A DNA stretch of 64,000 nt, taken from Thermosynechococcaceae cyanobacterium Okahandja (GTDB lineage Bacteria; Cyanobacteriota; Cyanobacteriia; Thermosynechococcales; Thermosynechococcaceae). The stretch covers positions 1,550,001 to 1,614,000 of the forward strand of contig CP136945.1 in the NCBI GenBank assembly GCA_041530395.1. The letters run 5' to 3'. A program made the position numbers and the translations under genes. Positions 1 through 10,528 of the stretch are shown here, piece after piece; positions within the stretch are counted from its first letter, which is position 1; every line of letters begins with the position of its first letter. The notes beneath the pieces are model-generated. The model worked only from the letters and a program-made list of their open reading frames with translations. It was not told the DNA's origin and did no database searches.

Positions 1-1917
1 CGACGAAATGTCCTCTAGGTTGGAGGGCTTGAGATCCCGTACAATCTGGCGCATGCCTGAGGATTCCAACTGAAAGATGCCTTCTAGCTTGCCTTCGGCC
101 AAAATCTGGTAGGTTTTCGGATCATCCAACGGTAAGGCATCGACATCCAGGGGTTGACCGCGGCTTTGCTGCACTAGCTCGCAGGTTTTTTGGATCATGG
201 TCAGGTTTTTCAGCCCCAAGAAATCCATCTTCAAAAGGCCAAGGGACTCTAAATCCTCCATGAAGTACTGGGTAATGACCGCGCCGTCGTTGTTGCGTTG
301 CAGGGGCACAATCTGATCGAGGGGTTCTGAGGCAATGACCACCCCGGCCGCATGAACCCCATAGGTCTTGTTGGTGCCTTCAATGCGCATGGCCATATCC
401 ACCCAGCGGCGCACCTGCGGATCACTGTCGTACTTTTCTTTGAATTCGGGGGAGGGGGTTTCTTCAGAAATCATGACCGCTAGCTTGGTGGGCTTGCCGC
501 GGACAATGGGGATGAGTTTGGCCATGTAGTCCGCTTGGCTGTAGGGAATATCGAGCACCCGTGCCACGTCTTTGAGAACCGCTTTCGAGGTCATGCGGTT
601 AAAGGTAATAATTTGGGCGACGCGATCGCTGCCGTATTTTTCAGTCACGTACTGGATGACTTCTTCGCGGCGTTCAATGCAGAAGTCGGTGTCAATATCC
701 GGCATGGACTTGCGCTCGGGGTTCAAAAAGCGCTCAAACAGCAAGCCGTGGTGTACCGGATCAATATTGGTAATGCGCAGGGCGTAGGCCACAAGGGAAC
801 CTGCCGCGGAGCCGCGCCCGGGGCCAACGGGAATATTATGATCGCGGGCGTATTTGATGTAGTCCCACACCACCAGAAAGTAGGTGGAAAACCCCATCTG
901 TTGCAGCATCTTTAACTCGTATTCCAGCCGCTGGCGATAGGTGGGGTCAAGGGCCTGTCGATCACTCAGGTGGAACCGCTCCAGTAATCCCTGCCATGCC
1001 ACCTGCTCAAGATAGGTGTCTGCCGTGTGACCGGCAGGGACGGGAAAGTCGGGGCTTTGAGGCTCGCGAAAGACATTGTACGGCTCAATCTTCTCAGCCA
1101 CCTTGAGGGTATTGGCTAGGGCGGTTGCAATCACCTCCGGCGGCAGGTGATCCCGAAACAGGCGCGCCATTTCGGCGGCGGATTTAAGGTATTCGGTGCC
1201 GCTGTAGCGCAGGCGTTTATCGTCGGTGAGCAGTTTGCCGGTTTGGATGCACAGCAGGGCATCGTGAGCCTCAACATCGTAGCAGGAAATAAAGTGGGAG
1301 TCGTTGGTGGCAATCACATCAATGCCGAGTTCTTGGCCAATGCGCACCAGTTCAACATTGACGACCCGGTCTTCTTGGGAACCGTGATCCTGAATTTCTA
1401 GGTAAAAATCATCACCAAAGGTCTCTTGGTACCAGCGAGCGATGCGGCGCGCCACCTCCGGTTTCCCCTGCAAAATGGCTTGGGGAATTTCGCCCCCCAA
1501 GCAGGCACTGGTCACTATTAAGCCCTCGCGGTACTGGGCCAGTAGCTCTTTGTTAATGCAGGGGCGGGCAAAAATCCCTTTCCCCTGAAACCCTTGCAGG
1601 TGGGAAATACTGGTGAGCTTACAGAGGTTGTGGTAGCCCTGCTTGTTCTTAGCTAAAACCACTTGGTGGTAGCGGGGTTTGCGCTCCTGCTGGGTAATGT
1701 CGCCGTTGATGACGTACATTTCGTTGCCAATGATCGGCTTGAGGGGCTTGCCACGGCATAGCTTGAGTAGCTCGACCGCCCCGTACATCACCCCGTGATC
1801 GGTGAGGGCAATTGCCGGCATCTCGAGTTCAATGGCCCGCGCCACTAAGTCGGGGAGTTGACTCGCGCCGTCGAGGAGGCTGTAGTCGCTGTGGATGTGC
1901 AGGCCAACAAAGGACAT
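1..1917 (-). CDS. dnaE: DNA polymerase III alpha subunit, N-terminal part (partial)
   Basis: This is the replicative polymerase subunit. The reading frame is open from an ATG at 1917 to the left edge, about 639 codons, so the 3' end lies outside the window. The N-terminus has the PHP-domain signature [12 protein letters not shown]. The palm motif PDIDTDFC, with the catalytic aspartates, is near residue 405, and the [14 protein letters not shown] block lies upstream of it. In many cyanobacteria dnaE is split into two genes joined by a split intein. No intein sequence is visible here, and the usual N-extein is about 130 residues longer than what is seen, so any intein would lie just beyond position 1. 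psbQ lies 25 bp upstream on the same strand. Confidence 0.95.
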   Translation of the reverse strand, partial: MSFVGLHIHSDYSLLDGASQLPDLVARAIELEMPAIALTDHGVMYGAVELLKLCRGKPLKPIIGNEMYVINGDITQQERKPRYHQVVLAKNKQGYHNLCKLTSISHLQGFQGKGIFARPCINKELLAQYREGLIVTSACLGGEIPQAILQGKPEVARRIARWYQETFGDDFYLEIQDHGSQEDRVVNVELVRIGQELGIDVIATNDSHFISCYDVEAHDALLCIQTGKLLTDDKRLRYSGTEYLKSAAEMARLFRDHLPPEVIATALANTLKVAEKIEPYNVFREPQSPDFPVPAGHTADTYLEQVAWQGLLERFHLSDRQALDPTYRQRLEYELKMLQQMGFSTYFLVVWDYIKYARDHNIPVGPGRGSAAGSLVAYALRITNIDPVHHGLLFERFLNPERKSMPDIDTDFCIERREEVIQYVTEKYGSDRVAQIITFNRMTSKAVLKDVARVLDIPYSQADYMAKLIPIVRGKPTKLAVMISEETPSPEFKEKYDSDPQVRRWVDMAMRIEGTNKTYGVHAAGVVIASEPLDQIVPLQRNNDGAVITQYFMEDLESLGLLKMDFLGLKNLTMIQKTCELVQQSRGQPLDVDALPLDDPKTYQILAEGKLEGIFQLESSGMRQIVRDLKPSNLEDISS

Positions 1918-1942
1918 GGGCAATTGCCTTGGCTCGATTAGG

Positions 1943-2401
1943 TCAGGACAGTTTCGGCAGGCTGCTTAGGTAGGCGTTGAAATCGGCCTCTGCGTCCCGA
2001 AAACCCTCCTGGGCCAAGGGGACACTGTTGAGGTCTGCCCCTTGGTCAATTTTGAGGAAGTCCTCAGTCAAGGCGCGGGTGAGGGCGGTGGGGGTGGGCT
2101 GATCTTTGGCAAGGAGGTTGCGGTTCAGGGCACGCATGTCCATCAGCATTTCACCGAGGCTGCCGCGCATAATGTTGCCCGCCTCCTGCCAGTTCGCTTT
2201 GGCAATGCTGGTTTCGAGGTCGGCAAAGCGCTTGGCATTTTCCTGAATATCACTCAGGTAGTCGTTAATGCGGGTGATTTGCAGGTCGCTATAGGTGGGG
2301 GGCGGCGCAGTTGTGGCACTAGGGCCACCGCAGCCAACAAGGACAACGGCCACCATACTCAGCAATAGGGAAATAAAGGCTGTCCGATTGAGGCGCACCA
2401 T
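1943..2401 (-). CDS. psbQ: Photosystem II extrinsic lipoprotein PsbQ (CyanoQ)
   Basis: A 152-residue protein with a hydrophobic N-terminus (about residues 9-22) ending in the lipobox LVGC. It should therefore be exported and lipid-anchored on the lumenal side of the thylakoid membrane. The remainder is the helical PsbQ-like domain ([37 protein letters not shown]), which in cyanobacteria helps stabilise the photosystem II oxygen-evolving side. The length matches the family. The start is the ATG at 2401. dnaE follows 25 bp downstream on the same strand, so co-transcription is possible although no functional link is known. Confidence 0.9.
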   Translation of the reverse strand: MVRLNRTAFISLLLSMVAVVLVGCGGPSATTAPPPTYSDLQITRINDYLSDIQENAKRFADLETSIAKANWQEAGNIMRGSLGEMLMDMRALNRNLLAKDQPTPTALTRALTEDFLKIDQGADLNSVPLAQEGFRDAEADFNAYLSSLPKLS

Positions 2402-2840
2402 AAAACCTAGGTTTCCATAGGGAATAAAAATACGCTTCTATTGTGCCATGCTCGGGTAAGGGTAGCGATCGCCCGCACCGCTCTCCAGCCACCGCAGCAT
2501 AAATTAACACTCGCGCAGTTGATTTTTTATGGCTAGCGAATTATTATGCACTCAAAACTTTACTCTGGAATCCCCTAAAATCAGAAATAATGCTTAAAGC
2601 AACAGCAATAGTCATTATTACCTATTGCTTGGGGTTGAAGGAGTACCCTCAGCCCTTGGGTTCAGTGAGCGTCATCGAACAAAAGTGAACGGGTTGGGGA
2701 GATGGCATTCCCCCTCAAATGTCCGGGGTGTTGTGAATTTTGCGCTGTCTAACAACCTGACAGCGTCGGGGTTAGGAAACGTCGTGTATGGGGGATGCAG
2801 CAGCACATTGACTTGGGCAAAAACTGCAGAGGATGAGGCC
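2402..2840. other. Intergenic region between divergent psbQ and PadR-family genes
   Basis: A 439-bp stretch between divergent genes. It should hold both promoters; I see no RNA gene or persuasive small ORF. An open frame extends the PadR-family gene upstream to about 2625, but that extension does not look like protein, and the ATG at 2841 fits the family better. A GCGATCGC palindrome lies at about 2465. Confidence 0.5.
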
Positions 2841-3200
2841 ATGAAACTAGAAGATATCTATACCTTTTTTCAGCAGCCGCCGCCGGTGTACCTCAGCAAA
2901 GAAGTGGCGGTTTGTTATGTTCTTTACACGCTGGTTGAAAAGGGGGACTCTTATGGCACTGCCCTGATTCAAGCGATTGAAAACGAGTATCCCCTCTACC
3001 GTCTGTCGGATACGGTGCTCTACAGCGCCCTCAAATTTTTAGAAGACGAGGGCATTATTGATGGCTACTGGAAAAAGGTGGAAGGACGGGGCCGACCGCG
3101 GCGCATGTACCACATTGTGGGCGAGAAGGCAGACCAAGCGCGAGAACTCTCGGAACTGTGGCTGCGCTATCTCGATGAGCATCCCCACCCCCCGGCCTAA
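2841..3200 (+). CDS. PadR-family winged-helix regulator, Pex-like
   Basis: A 119-residue DNA-binding protein. It has a PadR wing-helix core: a helix-turn-helix around SYGTALIQAIENEYPLYRLS, the typical DTVLYSALKFLEDEGII segment, and the basic wing GRGRPRRMYHI. PadR proteins bind DNA as dimers. In cyanobacteria a protein of this size and type is Pex, which lengthens the circadian period by repressing kaiA; the resemblance is from memory, so the Pex identity is tentative. The ATG at 2841 is chosen because a GGATGAGG purine tract precedes it and the family core begins soon after. The stop overlaps the stop of the convergent glycosylase gene by two bases. Confidence 0.8.
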   Translation: MKLEDIYTFFQQPPPVYLSKEVAVCYVLYTLVEKGDSYGTALIQAIENEYPLYRLSDTVLYSALKFLEDEGIIDGYWKKVEGRGRPRRMYHIVGEKADQARELSELWLRYLDEHPHPPA

Positions 3201-3892
3201 GCCTGTGACTCAATCTGGCGCAGGCGATCGCGCACCGCTTGTATATCCTGCCAAGTCAGCCACTTCGGGCTGCCGGGCTCCCGTGAACTATTGCGCAAGA
3301 GGTAGGCGGGATGAAAGATGGGCATACACCAGCGCCCCTGCCACTCAAACCACTGCCCACGGATTTTGGTAATGCCCTGCGACTCCTGCAACAGACCCCG
3401 CACTGCTGTGGCTCCGGCCAGCAAAATAATTTTGGGATCCACTAGCCGAATTTGCTCCAACAGGTAGGGTAAGCAGGCAGCGGCCTCCGCGGGTTCAGGG
3501 ACGCGGTTTCCGGGGGGGCGGCACTTCACAATGTTGCAAATGTAAGCGTCCTGCTCACTGTCAAGATTGACGGAGGCTAGAATTTTGTCTAGCAATTGCC
3601 CCGCCTTGCCCACAAAGGGGCGGCCCTGTTCGTCCTCCGCTTGGCCGGGGCCTTCACCAATAATCATCAGGGTTGCCCTTGGGTTGCCCCGACTCACCAC
3701 CACATGGGTGCGCGTTGCCGCCAAGCCACACCGCTGGCACACCTGACAGTGGGCATTCAAGGCGGCCAAATCCGCATAGGTGCCCGCCGGAATCGGCACC
3801 TCGGGGTTCAGGGGAATCTGCTCGTAGGTATCGCCGCTAGGGGGAGTTGGGTCGGTGATCTCAAACAGGCTGAACTGTACTGGCTCGGTCAT
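3197..3892 (-). CDS. Uracil-DNA glycosylase, family 4 (iron-sulfur type)
   Basis: A 231-residue base-excision repair enzyme that removes uracil from DNA, which is useful in a thermophile where cytosine deamination is fast. It has the family-4 motif GEGPGQAEDEQGRPFVGKAG, then NIVKCRPPGNR and the C-terminal HPAYLLRN motif. Cysteines at CQVCQRCG, KCRPP and AAACLPY fit the 4Fe-4S cluster typical of this family. An N-terminal extension of about 45 residues lies before the catalytic core. It is convergent with the PadR-family gene, with overlapping stop codons. Confidence 0.9.
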   Translation of the reverse strand: MTEPVQFSLFEITDPTPPSGDTYEQIPLNPEVPIPAGTYADLAALNAHCQVCQRCGLAATRTHVVVSRGNPRATLMIIGEGPGQAEDEQGRPFVGKAGQLLDKILASVNLDSEQDAYICNIVKCRPPGNRVPEPAEAAACLPYLLEQIRLVDPKIILLAGATAVRGLLQESQGITKIRGQWFEWQGRWCMPIFHPAYLLRNSSREPGSPKWLTWQDIQAVRDRLRQIESQA

Positions 3893-4225
3893 GGGAGTAG
3901 TTACTTCCTGAGAATAATGTTAAAGAAACTTCATCAAACTTAGGAAAAACTTAGGCTAAATCGGGGCATTTTTATGGCGATCGCCCTAGATTTAATTTAT
4001 CTGAAGAAAGTATTTTACAAATTAATAACGGTTTCGAGTCAGGTTTCCCACCGCATTGTATAAGAAATACCTGAAGGGTTTAACTCAACCGTCGTTGCGT
4101 TCCTCACTGAATTTCACGAGCGTTCAGCACTCAGCGGTCAAAATCCTTCCGGCGTGCTTTGCTTCTGGCCGTCGTCACAATCTGCACACGAAGTCCTGAC
4201 TTCTTTAATTAAGGAGAATTGATCC
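3893..4225 (+). promoter_or_regulatory. Upstream region and 5' leader of the phycocyanin operon
   Basis: A 333-bp region with no gene between the glycosylase start and cpcB. It is AT-rich in its first half, unlike the GC-rich genes around it. A weak -10-like TATAAG lies at 4059-4064 with no convincing -35 element. If that is used, the transcript would carry a leader of about 150 nt. A strong ribosome-binding site, AAGGAG, ends about 9 bases before the cpcB ATG, as expected for one of the most abundant cyanobacterial proteins. The promoter position is inferred. Confidence 0.55.
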
Positions 4226-4744
4226 ATGCTAGATGCATTTGCCAAAGTTGTCGCTCAGGCCGATGCCCGGGGTGAATTTCTCACCAGTGCCCAGTTCGAT
4301 GCCCTGTCCAACTTGGTGAAAGAAGGCAACAAGCGGCTGGATACCGTTAACCGGATCACCAGCAATGCTTCGACCATTGTTGCCAACGCCGCTCGTGCCC
4401 TCTTTGCAGAGCAACCCCAACTGATCCAACCCGGTGGGAATGCTTACACCAACCGTCGTATGGCTGCTTGCCTGCGCGACATGGAAATCATCTTGCGCTA
4501 TGTGACCTACGCTATTTTGGCTGGGGACTCCAGTGTGCTGGATGATCGCTGCCTCAATGGTCTGCGGGAAACTTACCAAGCCTTGGGTACCCCCGGTTCC
4601 TCCGTGGCTGTGGGCATTCAAAAAATGAAAGATGCCGCCATCGCGATCGCCAACGATCCCAACGGGATTACCCCCGGCGATTGCAGCGCCCTGATGTCGG
4701 AAGTGGCCGGCTACTTTGATCGTGCCGCTGCTGCGGTTGCTTAA
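4226..4744 (+). CDS. cpcB: C-phycocyanin beta subunit
   Basis: A 172-residue globin-fold biliprotein of the phycobilisome rods. The two phycocyanobilin attachment cysteines are visible, in AACLRDME (Cys-82 by usual numbering) and PGDCSAL (Cys-153). The asparagine that is normally methylated lies in GGNAYTNRR (Asn-72). It pairs with CpcA to form the alpha-beta monomer that assembles into hexamers. It is the first gene of cpcBACDEF-G1-G2-G4, 65 bp upstream of cpcA, with a strong ribosome-binding site. Confidence 0.98.
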   Translation: MLDAFAKVVAQADARGEFLTSAQFDALSNLVKEGNKRLDTVNRITSNASTIVANAARALFAEQPQLIQPGGNAYTNRRMAACLRDMEIILRYVTYAILAGDSSVLDDRCLNGLRETYQALGTPGSSVAVGIQKMKDAAIAIANDPNGITPGDCSALMSEVAGYFDRAAAAVA

Positions 4745-4809
4745 TTGGCAATTACAACGATTACCTTTGACCGTTTTGACCACGCAAACTTTAGGGAGAC
4801 ATCTTATCC

Positions 4810-5298
4810 ATGAAAACACCGATTACTGAAGCCATTGCCGCCGCCGATACCCAAGGCCGTTTCCTCAGCAACACCGAACTGCAAGCAGTGGACGGTCGCT
4901 TTAAGCGTGCCGTGGCCAGCATGGAAGCAGCTCGCGCCCTCACCAACAATGCCCAAAGCCTGATCGACGGTGCGGCGCAAGCGGTGTATCAAAAATTCCC
5001 GTACACCACCACCATGCAAGGTTCGCAGTATGCTTCGACCCCCGAAGGCAAAGCCAAGTGTGCGCGGGACATCGGCTACTACCTGCGGATGGTGACCTAC
5101 TGCCTCGTGGCGGGTGGCACCGGTCCAATGGATGAGTACCTGATTGCGGGTTTAGCAGAAATCAACAGCACGTTTGATCTGTCCCCCAGTTGGTACGTTG
5201 AAGCGCTCAAATACATCAAAGCCAACCACGGCTTGAGCGGCCAAGCAGCGGTGGAAGCCAACGCCTACATCGACTACGCCATTAACGCCCTCAGCTAA
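4810..5298 (+). CDS. cpcA: C-phycocyanin alpha subunit
   Basis: A 162-residue biliprotein partner of CpcB. The single chromophore cysteine is in [13 protein letters not shown] (Cys-84), which is loaded by the CpcE/CpcF lyase encoded downstream. The length and the ends ([16 protein letters not shown]) are typical. A purine-rich GGGAGAC precedes the ATG. The 113-bp gap before cpcC contains a GCCCGG/CCGGGC inverted repeat (5317-5322 and 5369-5374). That could act as an attenuator lowering linker expression relative to CpcBA, but this is inference. Confidence 0.98.
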   Translation: MKTPITEAIAAADTQGRFLSNTELQAVDGRFKRAVASMEAARALTNNAQSLIDGAAQAVYQKFPYTTTMQGSQYASTPEGKAKCARDIGYYLRMVTYCLVAGGTGPMDEYLIAGLAEINSTFDLSPSWYVEALKYIKANHGLSGQAAVEANAYIDYAINALS

Positions 5299-5411
5299 TT
5301 GGCGTAAGCCCCTGTCGCCCGGTGAGGTAAGCAGATGTCGGCATTTGGCTGACCCTTTGTTTACAACGCCGGGCTTGTTTGTACCCCTTGATGTTTCAGG
5401 AGTTTTGTACC

Positions 5412-6275
5412 GTGGCTATTACTGCTGCTGCTTCGCGCTTGGGTACCTCCGCCTTCAGTGATGCCCCGCGGGTGGAACTGCGCCCCAACTGGAGCGAGGA
5501 AGATGTGGAAACAGTGATCCGTGCTGTTTACCGTCAAGTCTTGGGCAATGACTATTTGATGGCCTCCGAACGCTTGGTCAGTGCCGAGTCGCTGCTGCGC
5601 AATGGCAAAATTAGCGTGCGCGAATTTGTGCGGGCGGTTGCCAAGTCGGAACTATACAAAGAGAAATTTTTCTACGGCAATTTTCAAACTCGCGTCATTG
5701 AGTTGAACTATAAGCATCTGCTCGGTCGCCCTCCCTACGACGAGGCGGAGGTGATTTTCCACCTCGACCTCTACGAAAATGAGGGGTTTGATGCGGACAT
5801 TGACTCCTACATCGACTCGCCTGAATATACGGATGCCTTTGGGGACTCAATTGTCCCCTACTACCGGGACTTTGAATTCCATCCCGGGCAGGTGAGCGTT
5901 GCCTTTGGTCGGATGTTCCGCCTCTATCGCGGCTATGCCAATAGCGATCGCGCCCAAGCGGAAGGCAGTATGTCTCGCTTAGCCCGCAACTTGGCCACCA
6001 ACACCCCGAATACGGTGGTTCCCCCCTCCGGCAGTGATACCCCCTTTGCGTACTACGCCGCCAGTGCCGATGTGCCACCGCGGGCCTGCTTGGGGGGTTC
6101 CTTTGGCCAAAGTGGCCGCGTTTATCGCATTGAAGTATCGGGGATCCGTCAGCCGGGTTACCCGGGGGTGCGTCGCAGCAGCACCGCGTTTTTAGTGCCC
6201 TACGAACAACTGTCGAGCAAAATGCAGCAGTTACAACGGACGGGTGCTCGCATTGTGAGTGTGAATCCTGCCTAG
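5412..6275 (+). CDS. cpcC: Phycobilisome rod linker, phycocyanin-associated
   Basis: A 287-residue linker that sits inside phycocyanin hexamers and joins them into rods. It has an N-terminal PBS-linker domain (about residues 20-180; [32 protein letters not shown]) and a C-terminal CpcD-like domain (about 230-287; [26 protein letters not shown]). The start chosen is the GTG at 5412, nine bases after AGGAG, giving the family N-terminus [11 protein letters not shown] longer in-frame start at 5379 has no such signal. Confidence 0.95.
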   Translation: MAITAAASRLGTSAFSDAPRVELRPNWSEEDVETVIRAVYRQVLGNDYLMASERLVSAESLLRNGKISVREFVRAVAKSELYKEKFFYGNFQTRVIELNYKHLLGRPPYDEAEVIFHLDLYENEGFDADIDSYIDSPEYTDAFGDSIVPYYRDFEFHPGQVSVAFGRMFRLYRGYANSDRAQAEGSMSRLARNLATNTPNTVVPPSGSDTPFAYYAASADVPPRACLGGSFGQSGRVYRIEVSGIRQPGYPGVRRSSTAFLVPYEQLSSKMQQLQRTGARIVSVNPA

Positions 6276-6316
6276 GGATGGCGTTGAGTAACCTTTGAGA
6301 TTGGGAGTCAGTTGCT

Positions 6317-6553
6317 ATGTTTGGTCAAACCGCTGCCGGTAGTGCTGCTAACAGCCCCTCCGGTGCCCGCGTCTTCCGCTATGAAGTGGTGGGACTCCGC
6401 CAGAATGAGGAAACCGATAAAATGGGTTTTCCGATTCGTCGCAGTGGCAGTACGTTCATTACCGTGCCCTACAGCCGTATGAACGAGGAGATGCAGCGCA
6501 TTACCCGTATGGGAGGCAAAATTGTTTCCATTACCCCCATTAGTGCATCCTAA
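6317..6553 (+). CDS. cpcD: Phycobilisome small rod-capping linker
   Basis: A 78-residue CpcD-domain protein that caps the distal end of phycocyanin rods. The whole protein is the CpcD fold (VFRYEVVGLRQ, FITVPYSRMNEEMQRI, GGKIVSITP), matching the C-terminal domain of CpcC immediately upstream. It lies 41 bp after cpcC and 12 bp before cpcE. The length is normal for the family. Confidence 0.95.
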   Translation: MFGQTAAGSAANSPSGARVFRYEVVGLRQNEETDKMGFPIRRSGSTFITVPYSRMNEEMQRITRMGGKIVSITPISAS

Positions 6554-6565
6554 GGGGCGATCGCC

Positions 6566-7375
6566 ATGGCGGCAGTGTCGGCAGCACCATCCCTCACGGT
6601 TCCCGAGATGCTCAAGCAGCTTCAAGGGGAGGATAACAGTCTCCGCTACTACGCCGCATGGTGGCTGGGTAAATTTGGCCTAGAGGCAGCCACCACCGCT
6701 GAGCGGCAGTCTATGGTTACGGCCTTAATTGCTGCCCTAGCGGACGAGAGCGATCGCACCGAGTTGGGGGGGTATCCGCTGCGGCGCAATGCCGCCCGTG
6801 CCCTAGGCAAGCTCGGTAATCCTCAAGCGGTGCCGCCCTTGATTGCCTGTTTAGGGTGTGACGATTTTTACGTCCGGGAAGCCGCCGCCATTGCCCTTGG
6901 GCAGTTAGGGGATGCCGCCGCCGTTGAGCCACTCAAGACTCTACTGGCGGGGGGCGTTGCCATGGCCACCCGGGTGCCGGGTCGGCCACACCTTGCTCAG
7001 CCGGTGGAGGCCGTCATCGAAAGTTTGGGACAGTTGGGGTGCGCCAGTGCCATCCCCCTCATTGAGCCGTTCCTTGAGCACGATCTGCCACGGGTACAGT
7101 TTGCGGCGGCACGTGCCCTCTTTCAACTGACGGCAGCCCCCGCCTACGGCGATCGCCTCATTGCCGCCTTAGCCAGTGAAGATGTGCAACTGCGGCGCAC
7201 TGCCCTGCTAGATCTGGGGGCAATGGGCTATCTGCCAGCCACGACGGCCATTGTTGAAGCTAGGGTGGAAGCCAGCTTTAAGCTGATTGCCCTCCACGGT
7301 ATTCTGGCCAAGCAATTGAACACCCGGGCCGCCCCCGCAGAACCGCTCTTTGCGGCCTTGGATCAACTGCTGTGA
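6566..7375 (+). CDS. cpcE: Phycocyanobilin lyase subunit alpha
   Basis: A 269-residue protein of HEAT/armadillo-type repeats (for example RRNAARALGKLGNPQAVPPL and VREAAAIALGQLGD). With CpcF it forms the heterodimeric E/F-type lyase that attaches phycocyanobilin to Cys-84 of CpcA. It starts 12 bp after cpcD and ends 14 bp before cpcF, so it is co-transcribed with its substrate gene. The length is typical. Confidence 0.95.
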   Translation: MAAVSAAPSLTVPEMLKQLQGEDNSLRYYAAWWLGKFGLEAATTAERQSMVTALIAALADESDRTELGGYPLRRNAARALGKLGNPQAVPPLIACLGCDDFYVREAAAIALGQLGDAAAVEPLKTLLAGGVAMATRVPGRPHLAQPVEAVIESLGQLGCASAIPLIEPFLEHDLPRVQFAAARALFQLTAAPAYGDRLIAALASEDVQLRRTALLDLGAMGYLPATTAIVEARVEASFKLIALHGILAKQLNTRAAPAEPLFAALDQLL

Positions 7376-7389
7376 AGGGGATCTAGCCA

Positions 7390-8037
7390 ATGGTTGACCT
7401 TGCGCCCTACCTCCAGGCTGTTACCAACGCCACCACCGCTGAAGACTTGACCAGCGCTGTCATTGCCTTGGCGGCACAGCAGCAGGTGGCAGCCATCCCG
7501 ACACTGATTCAGGTGCTCGGCTACAATAACCCGGCGGCAGCCCAAGCAGCGGTTGAGGGTCTCATTCAACTGGGGGATGCGGCGGTAGAGCCGCTACTGG
7601 CACAGCTTGATGGCTACAACTATGGGGCGCGGGCCTACGGGGTGCGGGTGTTGGGTGCCATTGGTCATCCCGCGGCCTTCAGGGTCTTGCTCAGCGCTGC
7701 CCAGTCGGATTTTGCCCCGAGTGTGCGCCGGGGGGCCACCAAAGCCCTAGGTACCCTGCGGTGGCATCTCATCGATGAGGCACAGGAGCGGCAAGTGAGC
7801 CTTGAGCAAGCCCTACAGGTGCTCCAGCGGAATGCCGAAGCGGCCGACTGGGCGGTACGTTATGCCGTTGCGGTTGCCTTGGATCATCTCCGTCAGCAAC
7901 CGGAAACCGCAGCGATTCAGCCTGCCATTGGGGTTCTGCTCACTGCCTTGGGCGATCGCGACCCCGACATTGTTGTGCGTTCCCGCGCTCAACTGGCCCT
8001 CCACCGGAACGCCGTCCATCTGTCCATGCATACCTAG
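7390..8037 (+). CDS. cpcF: Phycocyanobilin lyase subunit beta
   Basis: A 215-residue HEAT-repeat partner of CpcE (AAQAAVEGLIQLGDAAVEPL, VRVLGAIGHPAAFRVLLSAA, VRRGATKALGTLRWHL). Both subunits are required for chromophore transfer to CpcA. It lies 14 bp downstream of cpcE and ends 14 bp before the first cpcG. Nothing unusual is seen. Confidence 0.95.
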   Translation: MVDLAPYLQAVTNATTAEDLTSAVIALAAQQQVAAIPTLIQVLGYNNPAAAQAAVEGLIQLGDAAVEPLLAQLDGYNYGARAYGVRVLGAIGHPAAFRVLLSAAQSDFAPSVRRGATKALGTLRWHLIDEAQERQVSLEQALQVLQRNAEAADWAVRYAVAVALDHLRQQPETAAIQPAIGVLLTALGDRDPDIVVRSRAQLALHRNAVHLSMHT

Positions 8038-8051
8038 AGGATTTGGAAGTT

Positions 8052-8885
8052 ATGTCGTTACCCTTGCTGGGTGTTAAACCCAAAACCCTCGACCAGCGGG
8101 TTGTTAGTTACGAAGTCCCCGCCGAGGATGATCCCGTCATTTACCGCCTGACGGATGCCACCGATGCGGCGGACGTGGATGCCCTCATTTGGGCGGCCTA
8201 TCGGCAAATTTTTAGCGAGCACCTCATCCTAGAGTCTTACCGCCAGACCTTTCTTGAGTCGCAACTGCGCAACCGTGCCATTGCGGTGCAAGACTTTATT
8301 CGGGGGCTGGGCAAGTCAGAGGTGTATCGGGAACAGGTAGCGGCAGTCAATTCCAACTATCGACTGGTGGATTTGTCCTTTAAGCGCTTCTTGGGTCGCC
8401 CCACCTACAGTCAGCAAGAGCAAATTGCTTGGTCCATTATTTTGGCCACGCGAGGGCTAGAGGGCTTTATTGATGCCCTCATTGAAAGCGATGAGTACCA
8501 GCAAAACTTTGGTGCCGATATTGTCCCGTACCAACGGCGGCGGCGTATGGGTCGCCCCTTTAACTTGGTCAACCCCCGCTATAGTGACTACTGGCGCAAC
8601 CGGGAAATGGCTCTTAGTGGCCGCTCCTACTACCAAGTGCGCTACTACACCTCTGGACCGCTAGACAAGCAAATTATTCGGGGTGCCATTCCCGCCAACT
8701 TCCTCTCAATGGCTCGCTCGATTGTGGTGCCCACCCTCGATACACAGCGGCACGTTGCCCGCGCTACCTCCAGCTTGGTGAAGCCCCCAAGCACCACCGT
8801 TGAGCGCGACTTACCCCCCACACCGGTTAAGCCCGTTGCCGCTGCCCTGCCCTATCGTTATTTACCTTCTCAACCCAAGGTGTAA
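8052..8885 (+). CDS. cpcG1: Phycobilisome rod-core linker CpcG1
   Basis: A 277-residue linker attaching phycocyanin rods to the allophycocyanin core. The N-terminal PBS-linker domain (residues about 15-180) shows DALIWAAYRQIFSEH, LRNRAIAVQDFIRGLGKS and KRFLGRPTYSQQEQ. The C-terminal portion is a variable, basic and proline-rich tail that presumably contacts the core. The ATG at 8052 gives the family start SLPLLG; a TTG three codons upstream is less likely. It is the first of three tandem cpcG paralogues. Confidence 0.93.
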   Translation: MSLPLLGVKPKTLDQRVVSYEVPAEDDPVIYRLTDATDAADVDALIWAAYRQIFSEHLILESYRQTFLESQLRNRAIAVQDFIRGLGKSEVYREQVAAVNSNYRLVDLSFKRFLGRPTYSQQEQIAWSIILATRGLEGFIDALIESDEYQQNFGADIVPYQRRRRMGRPFNLVNPRYSDYWRNREMALSGRSYYQVRYYTSGPLDKQIIRGAIPANFLSMARSIVVPTLDTQRHVARATSSLVKPPSTTVERDLPPTPVKPVAAALPYRYLPSQPKV

Positions 8886-8888
8886 GTT

Positions 8889-9629
8889 ATGGCCATTCCC
8901 CTACTTGCCTATCCCCCGAGTTCTCAAAATCAGCGCGTTGCCGGCTACGAAGTTCCCAGTGAGGAAACCCCACGGCGGTACTCCCTTGAGGATGCGGCGG
9001 ATCAGTCCACGATTAACGAGTTGATCTGGGCTGCGTACCGCCAAGTCTTTAGTGAGCACGTTTTGTTGCAAAGTAGCCGGCAGCCCCATCTGGAGTCGCA
9101 GTTGAGCAACCGCACCATTTCGGTGCGCGACTTCATCCGTGGGTTAGCAAAGTCCGATGTCTTCCGCAAATTAGTGGTCGAGACGAATTCCAATTATCGG
9201 ATTGTGGAGTTGGCCTTGAAGCGGCTGCTGGGGCGCGCCCCCTACAATAAGGCGGAGGAACTGGCTTGGTCTATCCGGATTGCCACGGACGGCTGGCAAG
9301 CCTTTGTCGATACCCTCATTGATAGCGACGAGTACACCCAAAATTTTGGCGACAACACCGTGCCTTACCAGCGCCGTCGCTATAAGGATCGGCCTTTTAA
9401 CTTGGTGACCCCTCGCTATAGTGACTACTGGCGCGATAAGTTAGAAAGCAGTCGCTACAAATGGGGCGACATTCGCAACTTTTTGGATATGGCGCGATCG
9501 GTAACGATTACACCGGTGCAGTTCCGGGCGGTCTCAACGGCCAATGTGCGTATCCCCGATACCACCCGTAGCGATCGCCCCGCCGTACCGGCCTCGATTA
9601 ACCCCACCGCCACCTTTCCGCTGCGCTAG
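8889..9629 (+). CDS. cpcG2: Phycobilisome rod-core linker CpcG2
   Basis: A 246-residue paralogue of the preceding gene, separated from it by only 3 bp. It has the same PBS-linker blocks ([65 protein letters not shown]) and a shorter C-terminal tail. Multiple CpcG proteins let different rods attach at different core sites. The C-terminus (ATFPLR) shows no membrane segment, so this is not the hydrophobic-tailed CpcL type that works with photosystem I. Confidence 0.92.
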   Translation: MAIPLLAYPPSSQNQRVAGYEVPSEETPRRYSLEDAADQSTINELIWAAYRQVFSEHVLLQSSRQPHLESQLSNRTISVRDFIRGLAKSDVFRKLVVETNSNYRIVELALKRLLGRAPYNKAEELAWSIRIATDGWQAFVDTLIDSDEYTQNFGDNTVPYQRRRYKDRPFNLVTPRYSDYWRDKLESSRYKWGDIRNFLDMARSVTITPVQFRAVSTANVRIPDTTRSDRPAVPASINPTATFPLR

Positions 9630-9636
9630 CTGTTGA

Positions 9637-10422
<786 letters not shown>

Positions 10423-10452
10423 ATCCGCCTAGAACCATAGGTTGTCAGTGGG

Positions 10453-10484
10453 AACCGTCAGTGCACCAACTGGCGGTTTTTTCT
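10453..10484 (+). terminator. Rho-independent terminator of the phycocyanin operon
   Basis: A hairpin whose arms AACCGTCAGT (10453-10462) and ACTGGCGGTT (10469-10478) pair across a 6-base loop with one G-U pair. It is followed directly by a T-rich run ending TTTTTTC. It lies 30 bp after the cpcG4 stop. Confidence 0.85.
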
Positions 10485-10528
10485 TCGTCTGCTGTTACAA
10501 TAAACTCATAACGAGTTTGAGTAAGCCG

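Noticed and set aside
2625-2840. Longer N-terminus for the PadR-family gene
   Set aside because: The added 72 residues are not protein-like and not part of the family; the ATG at 2841 has a suitable purine tract.
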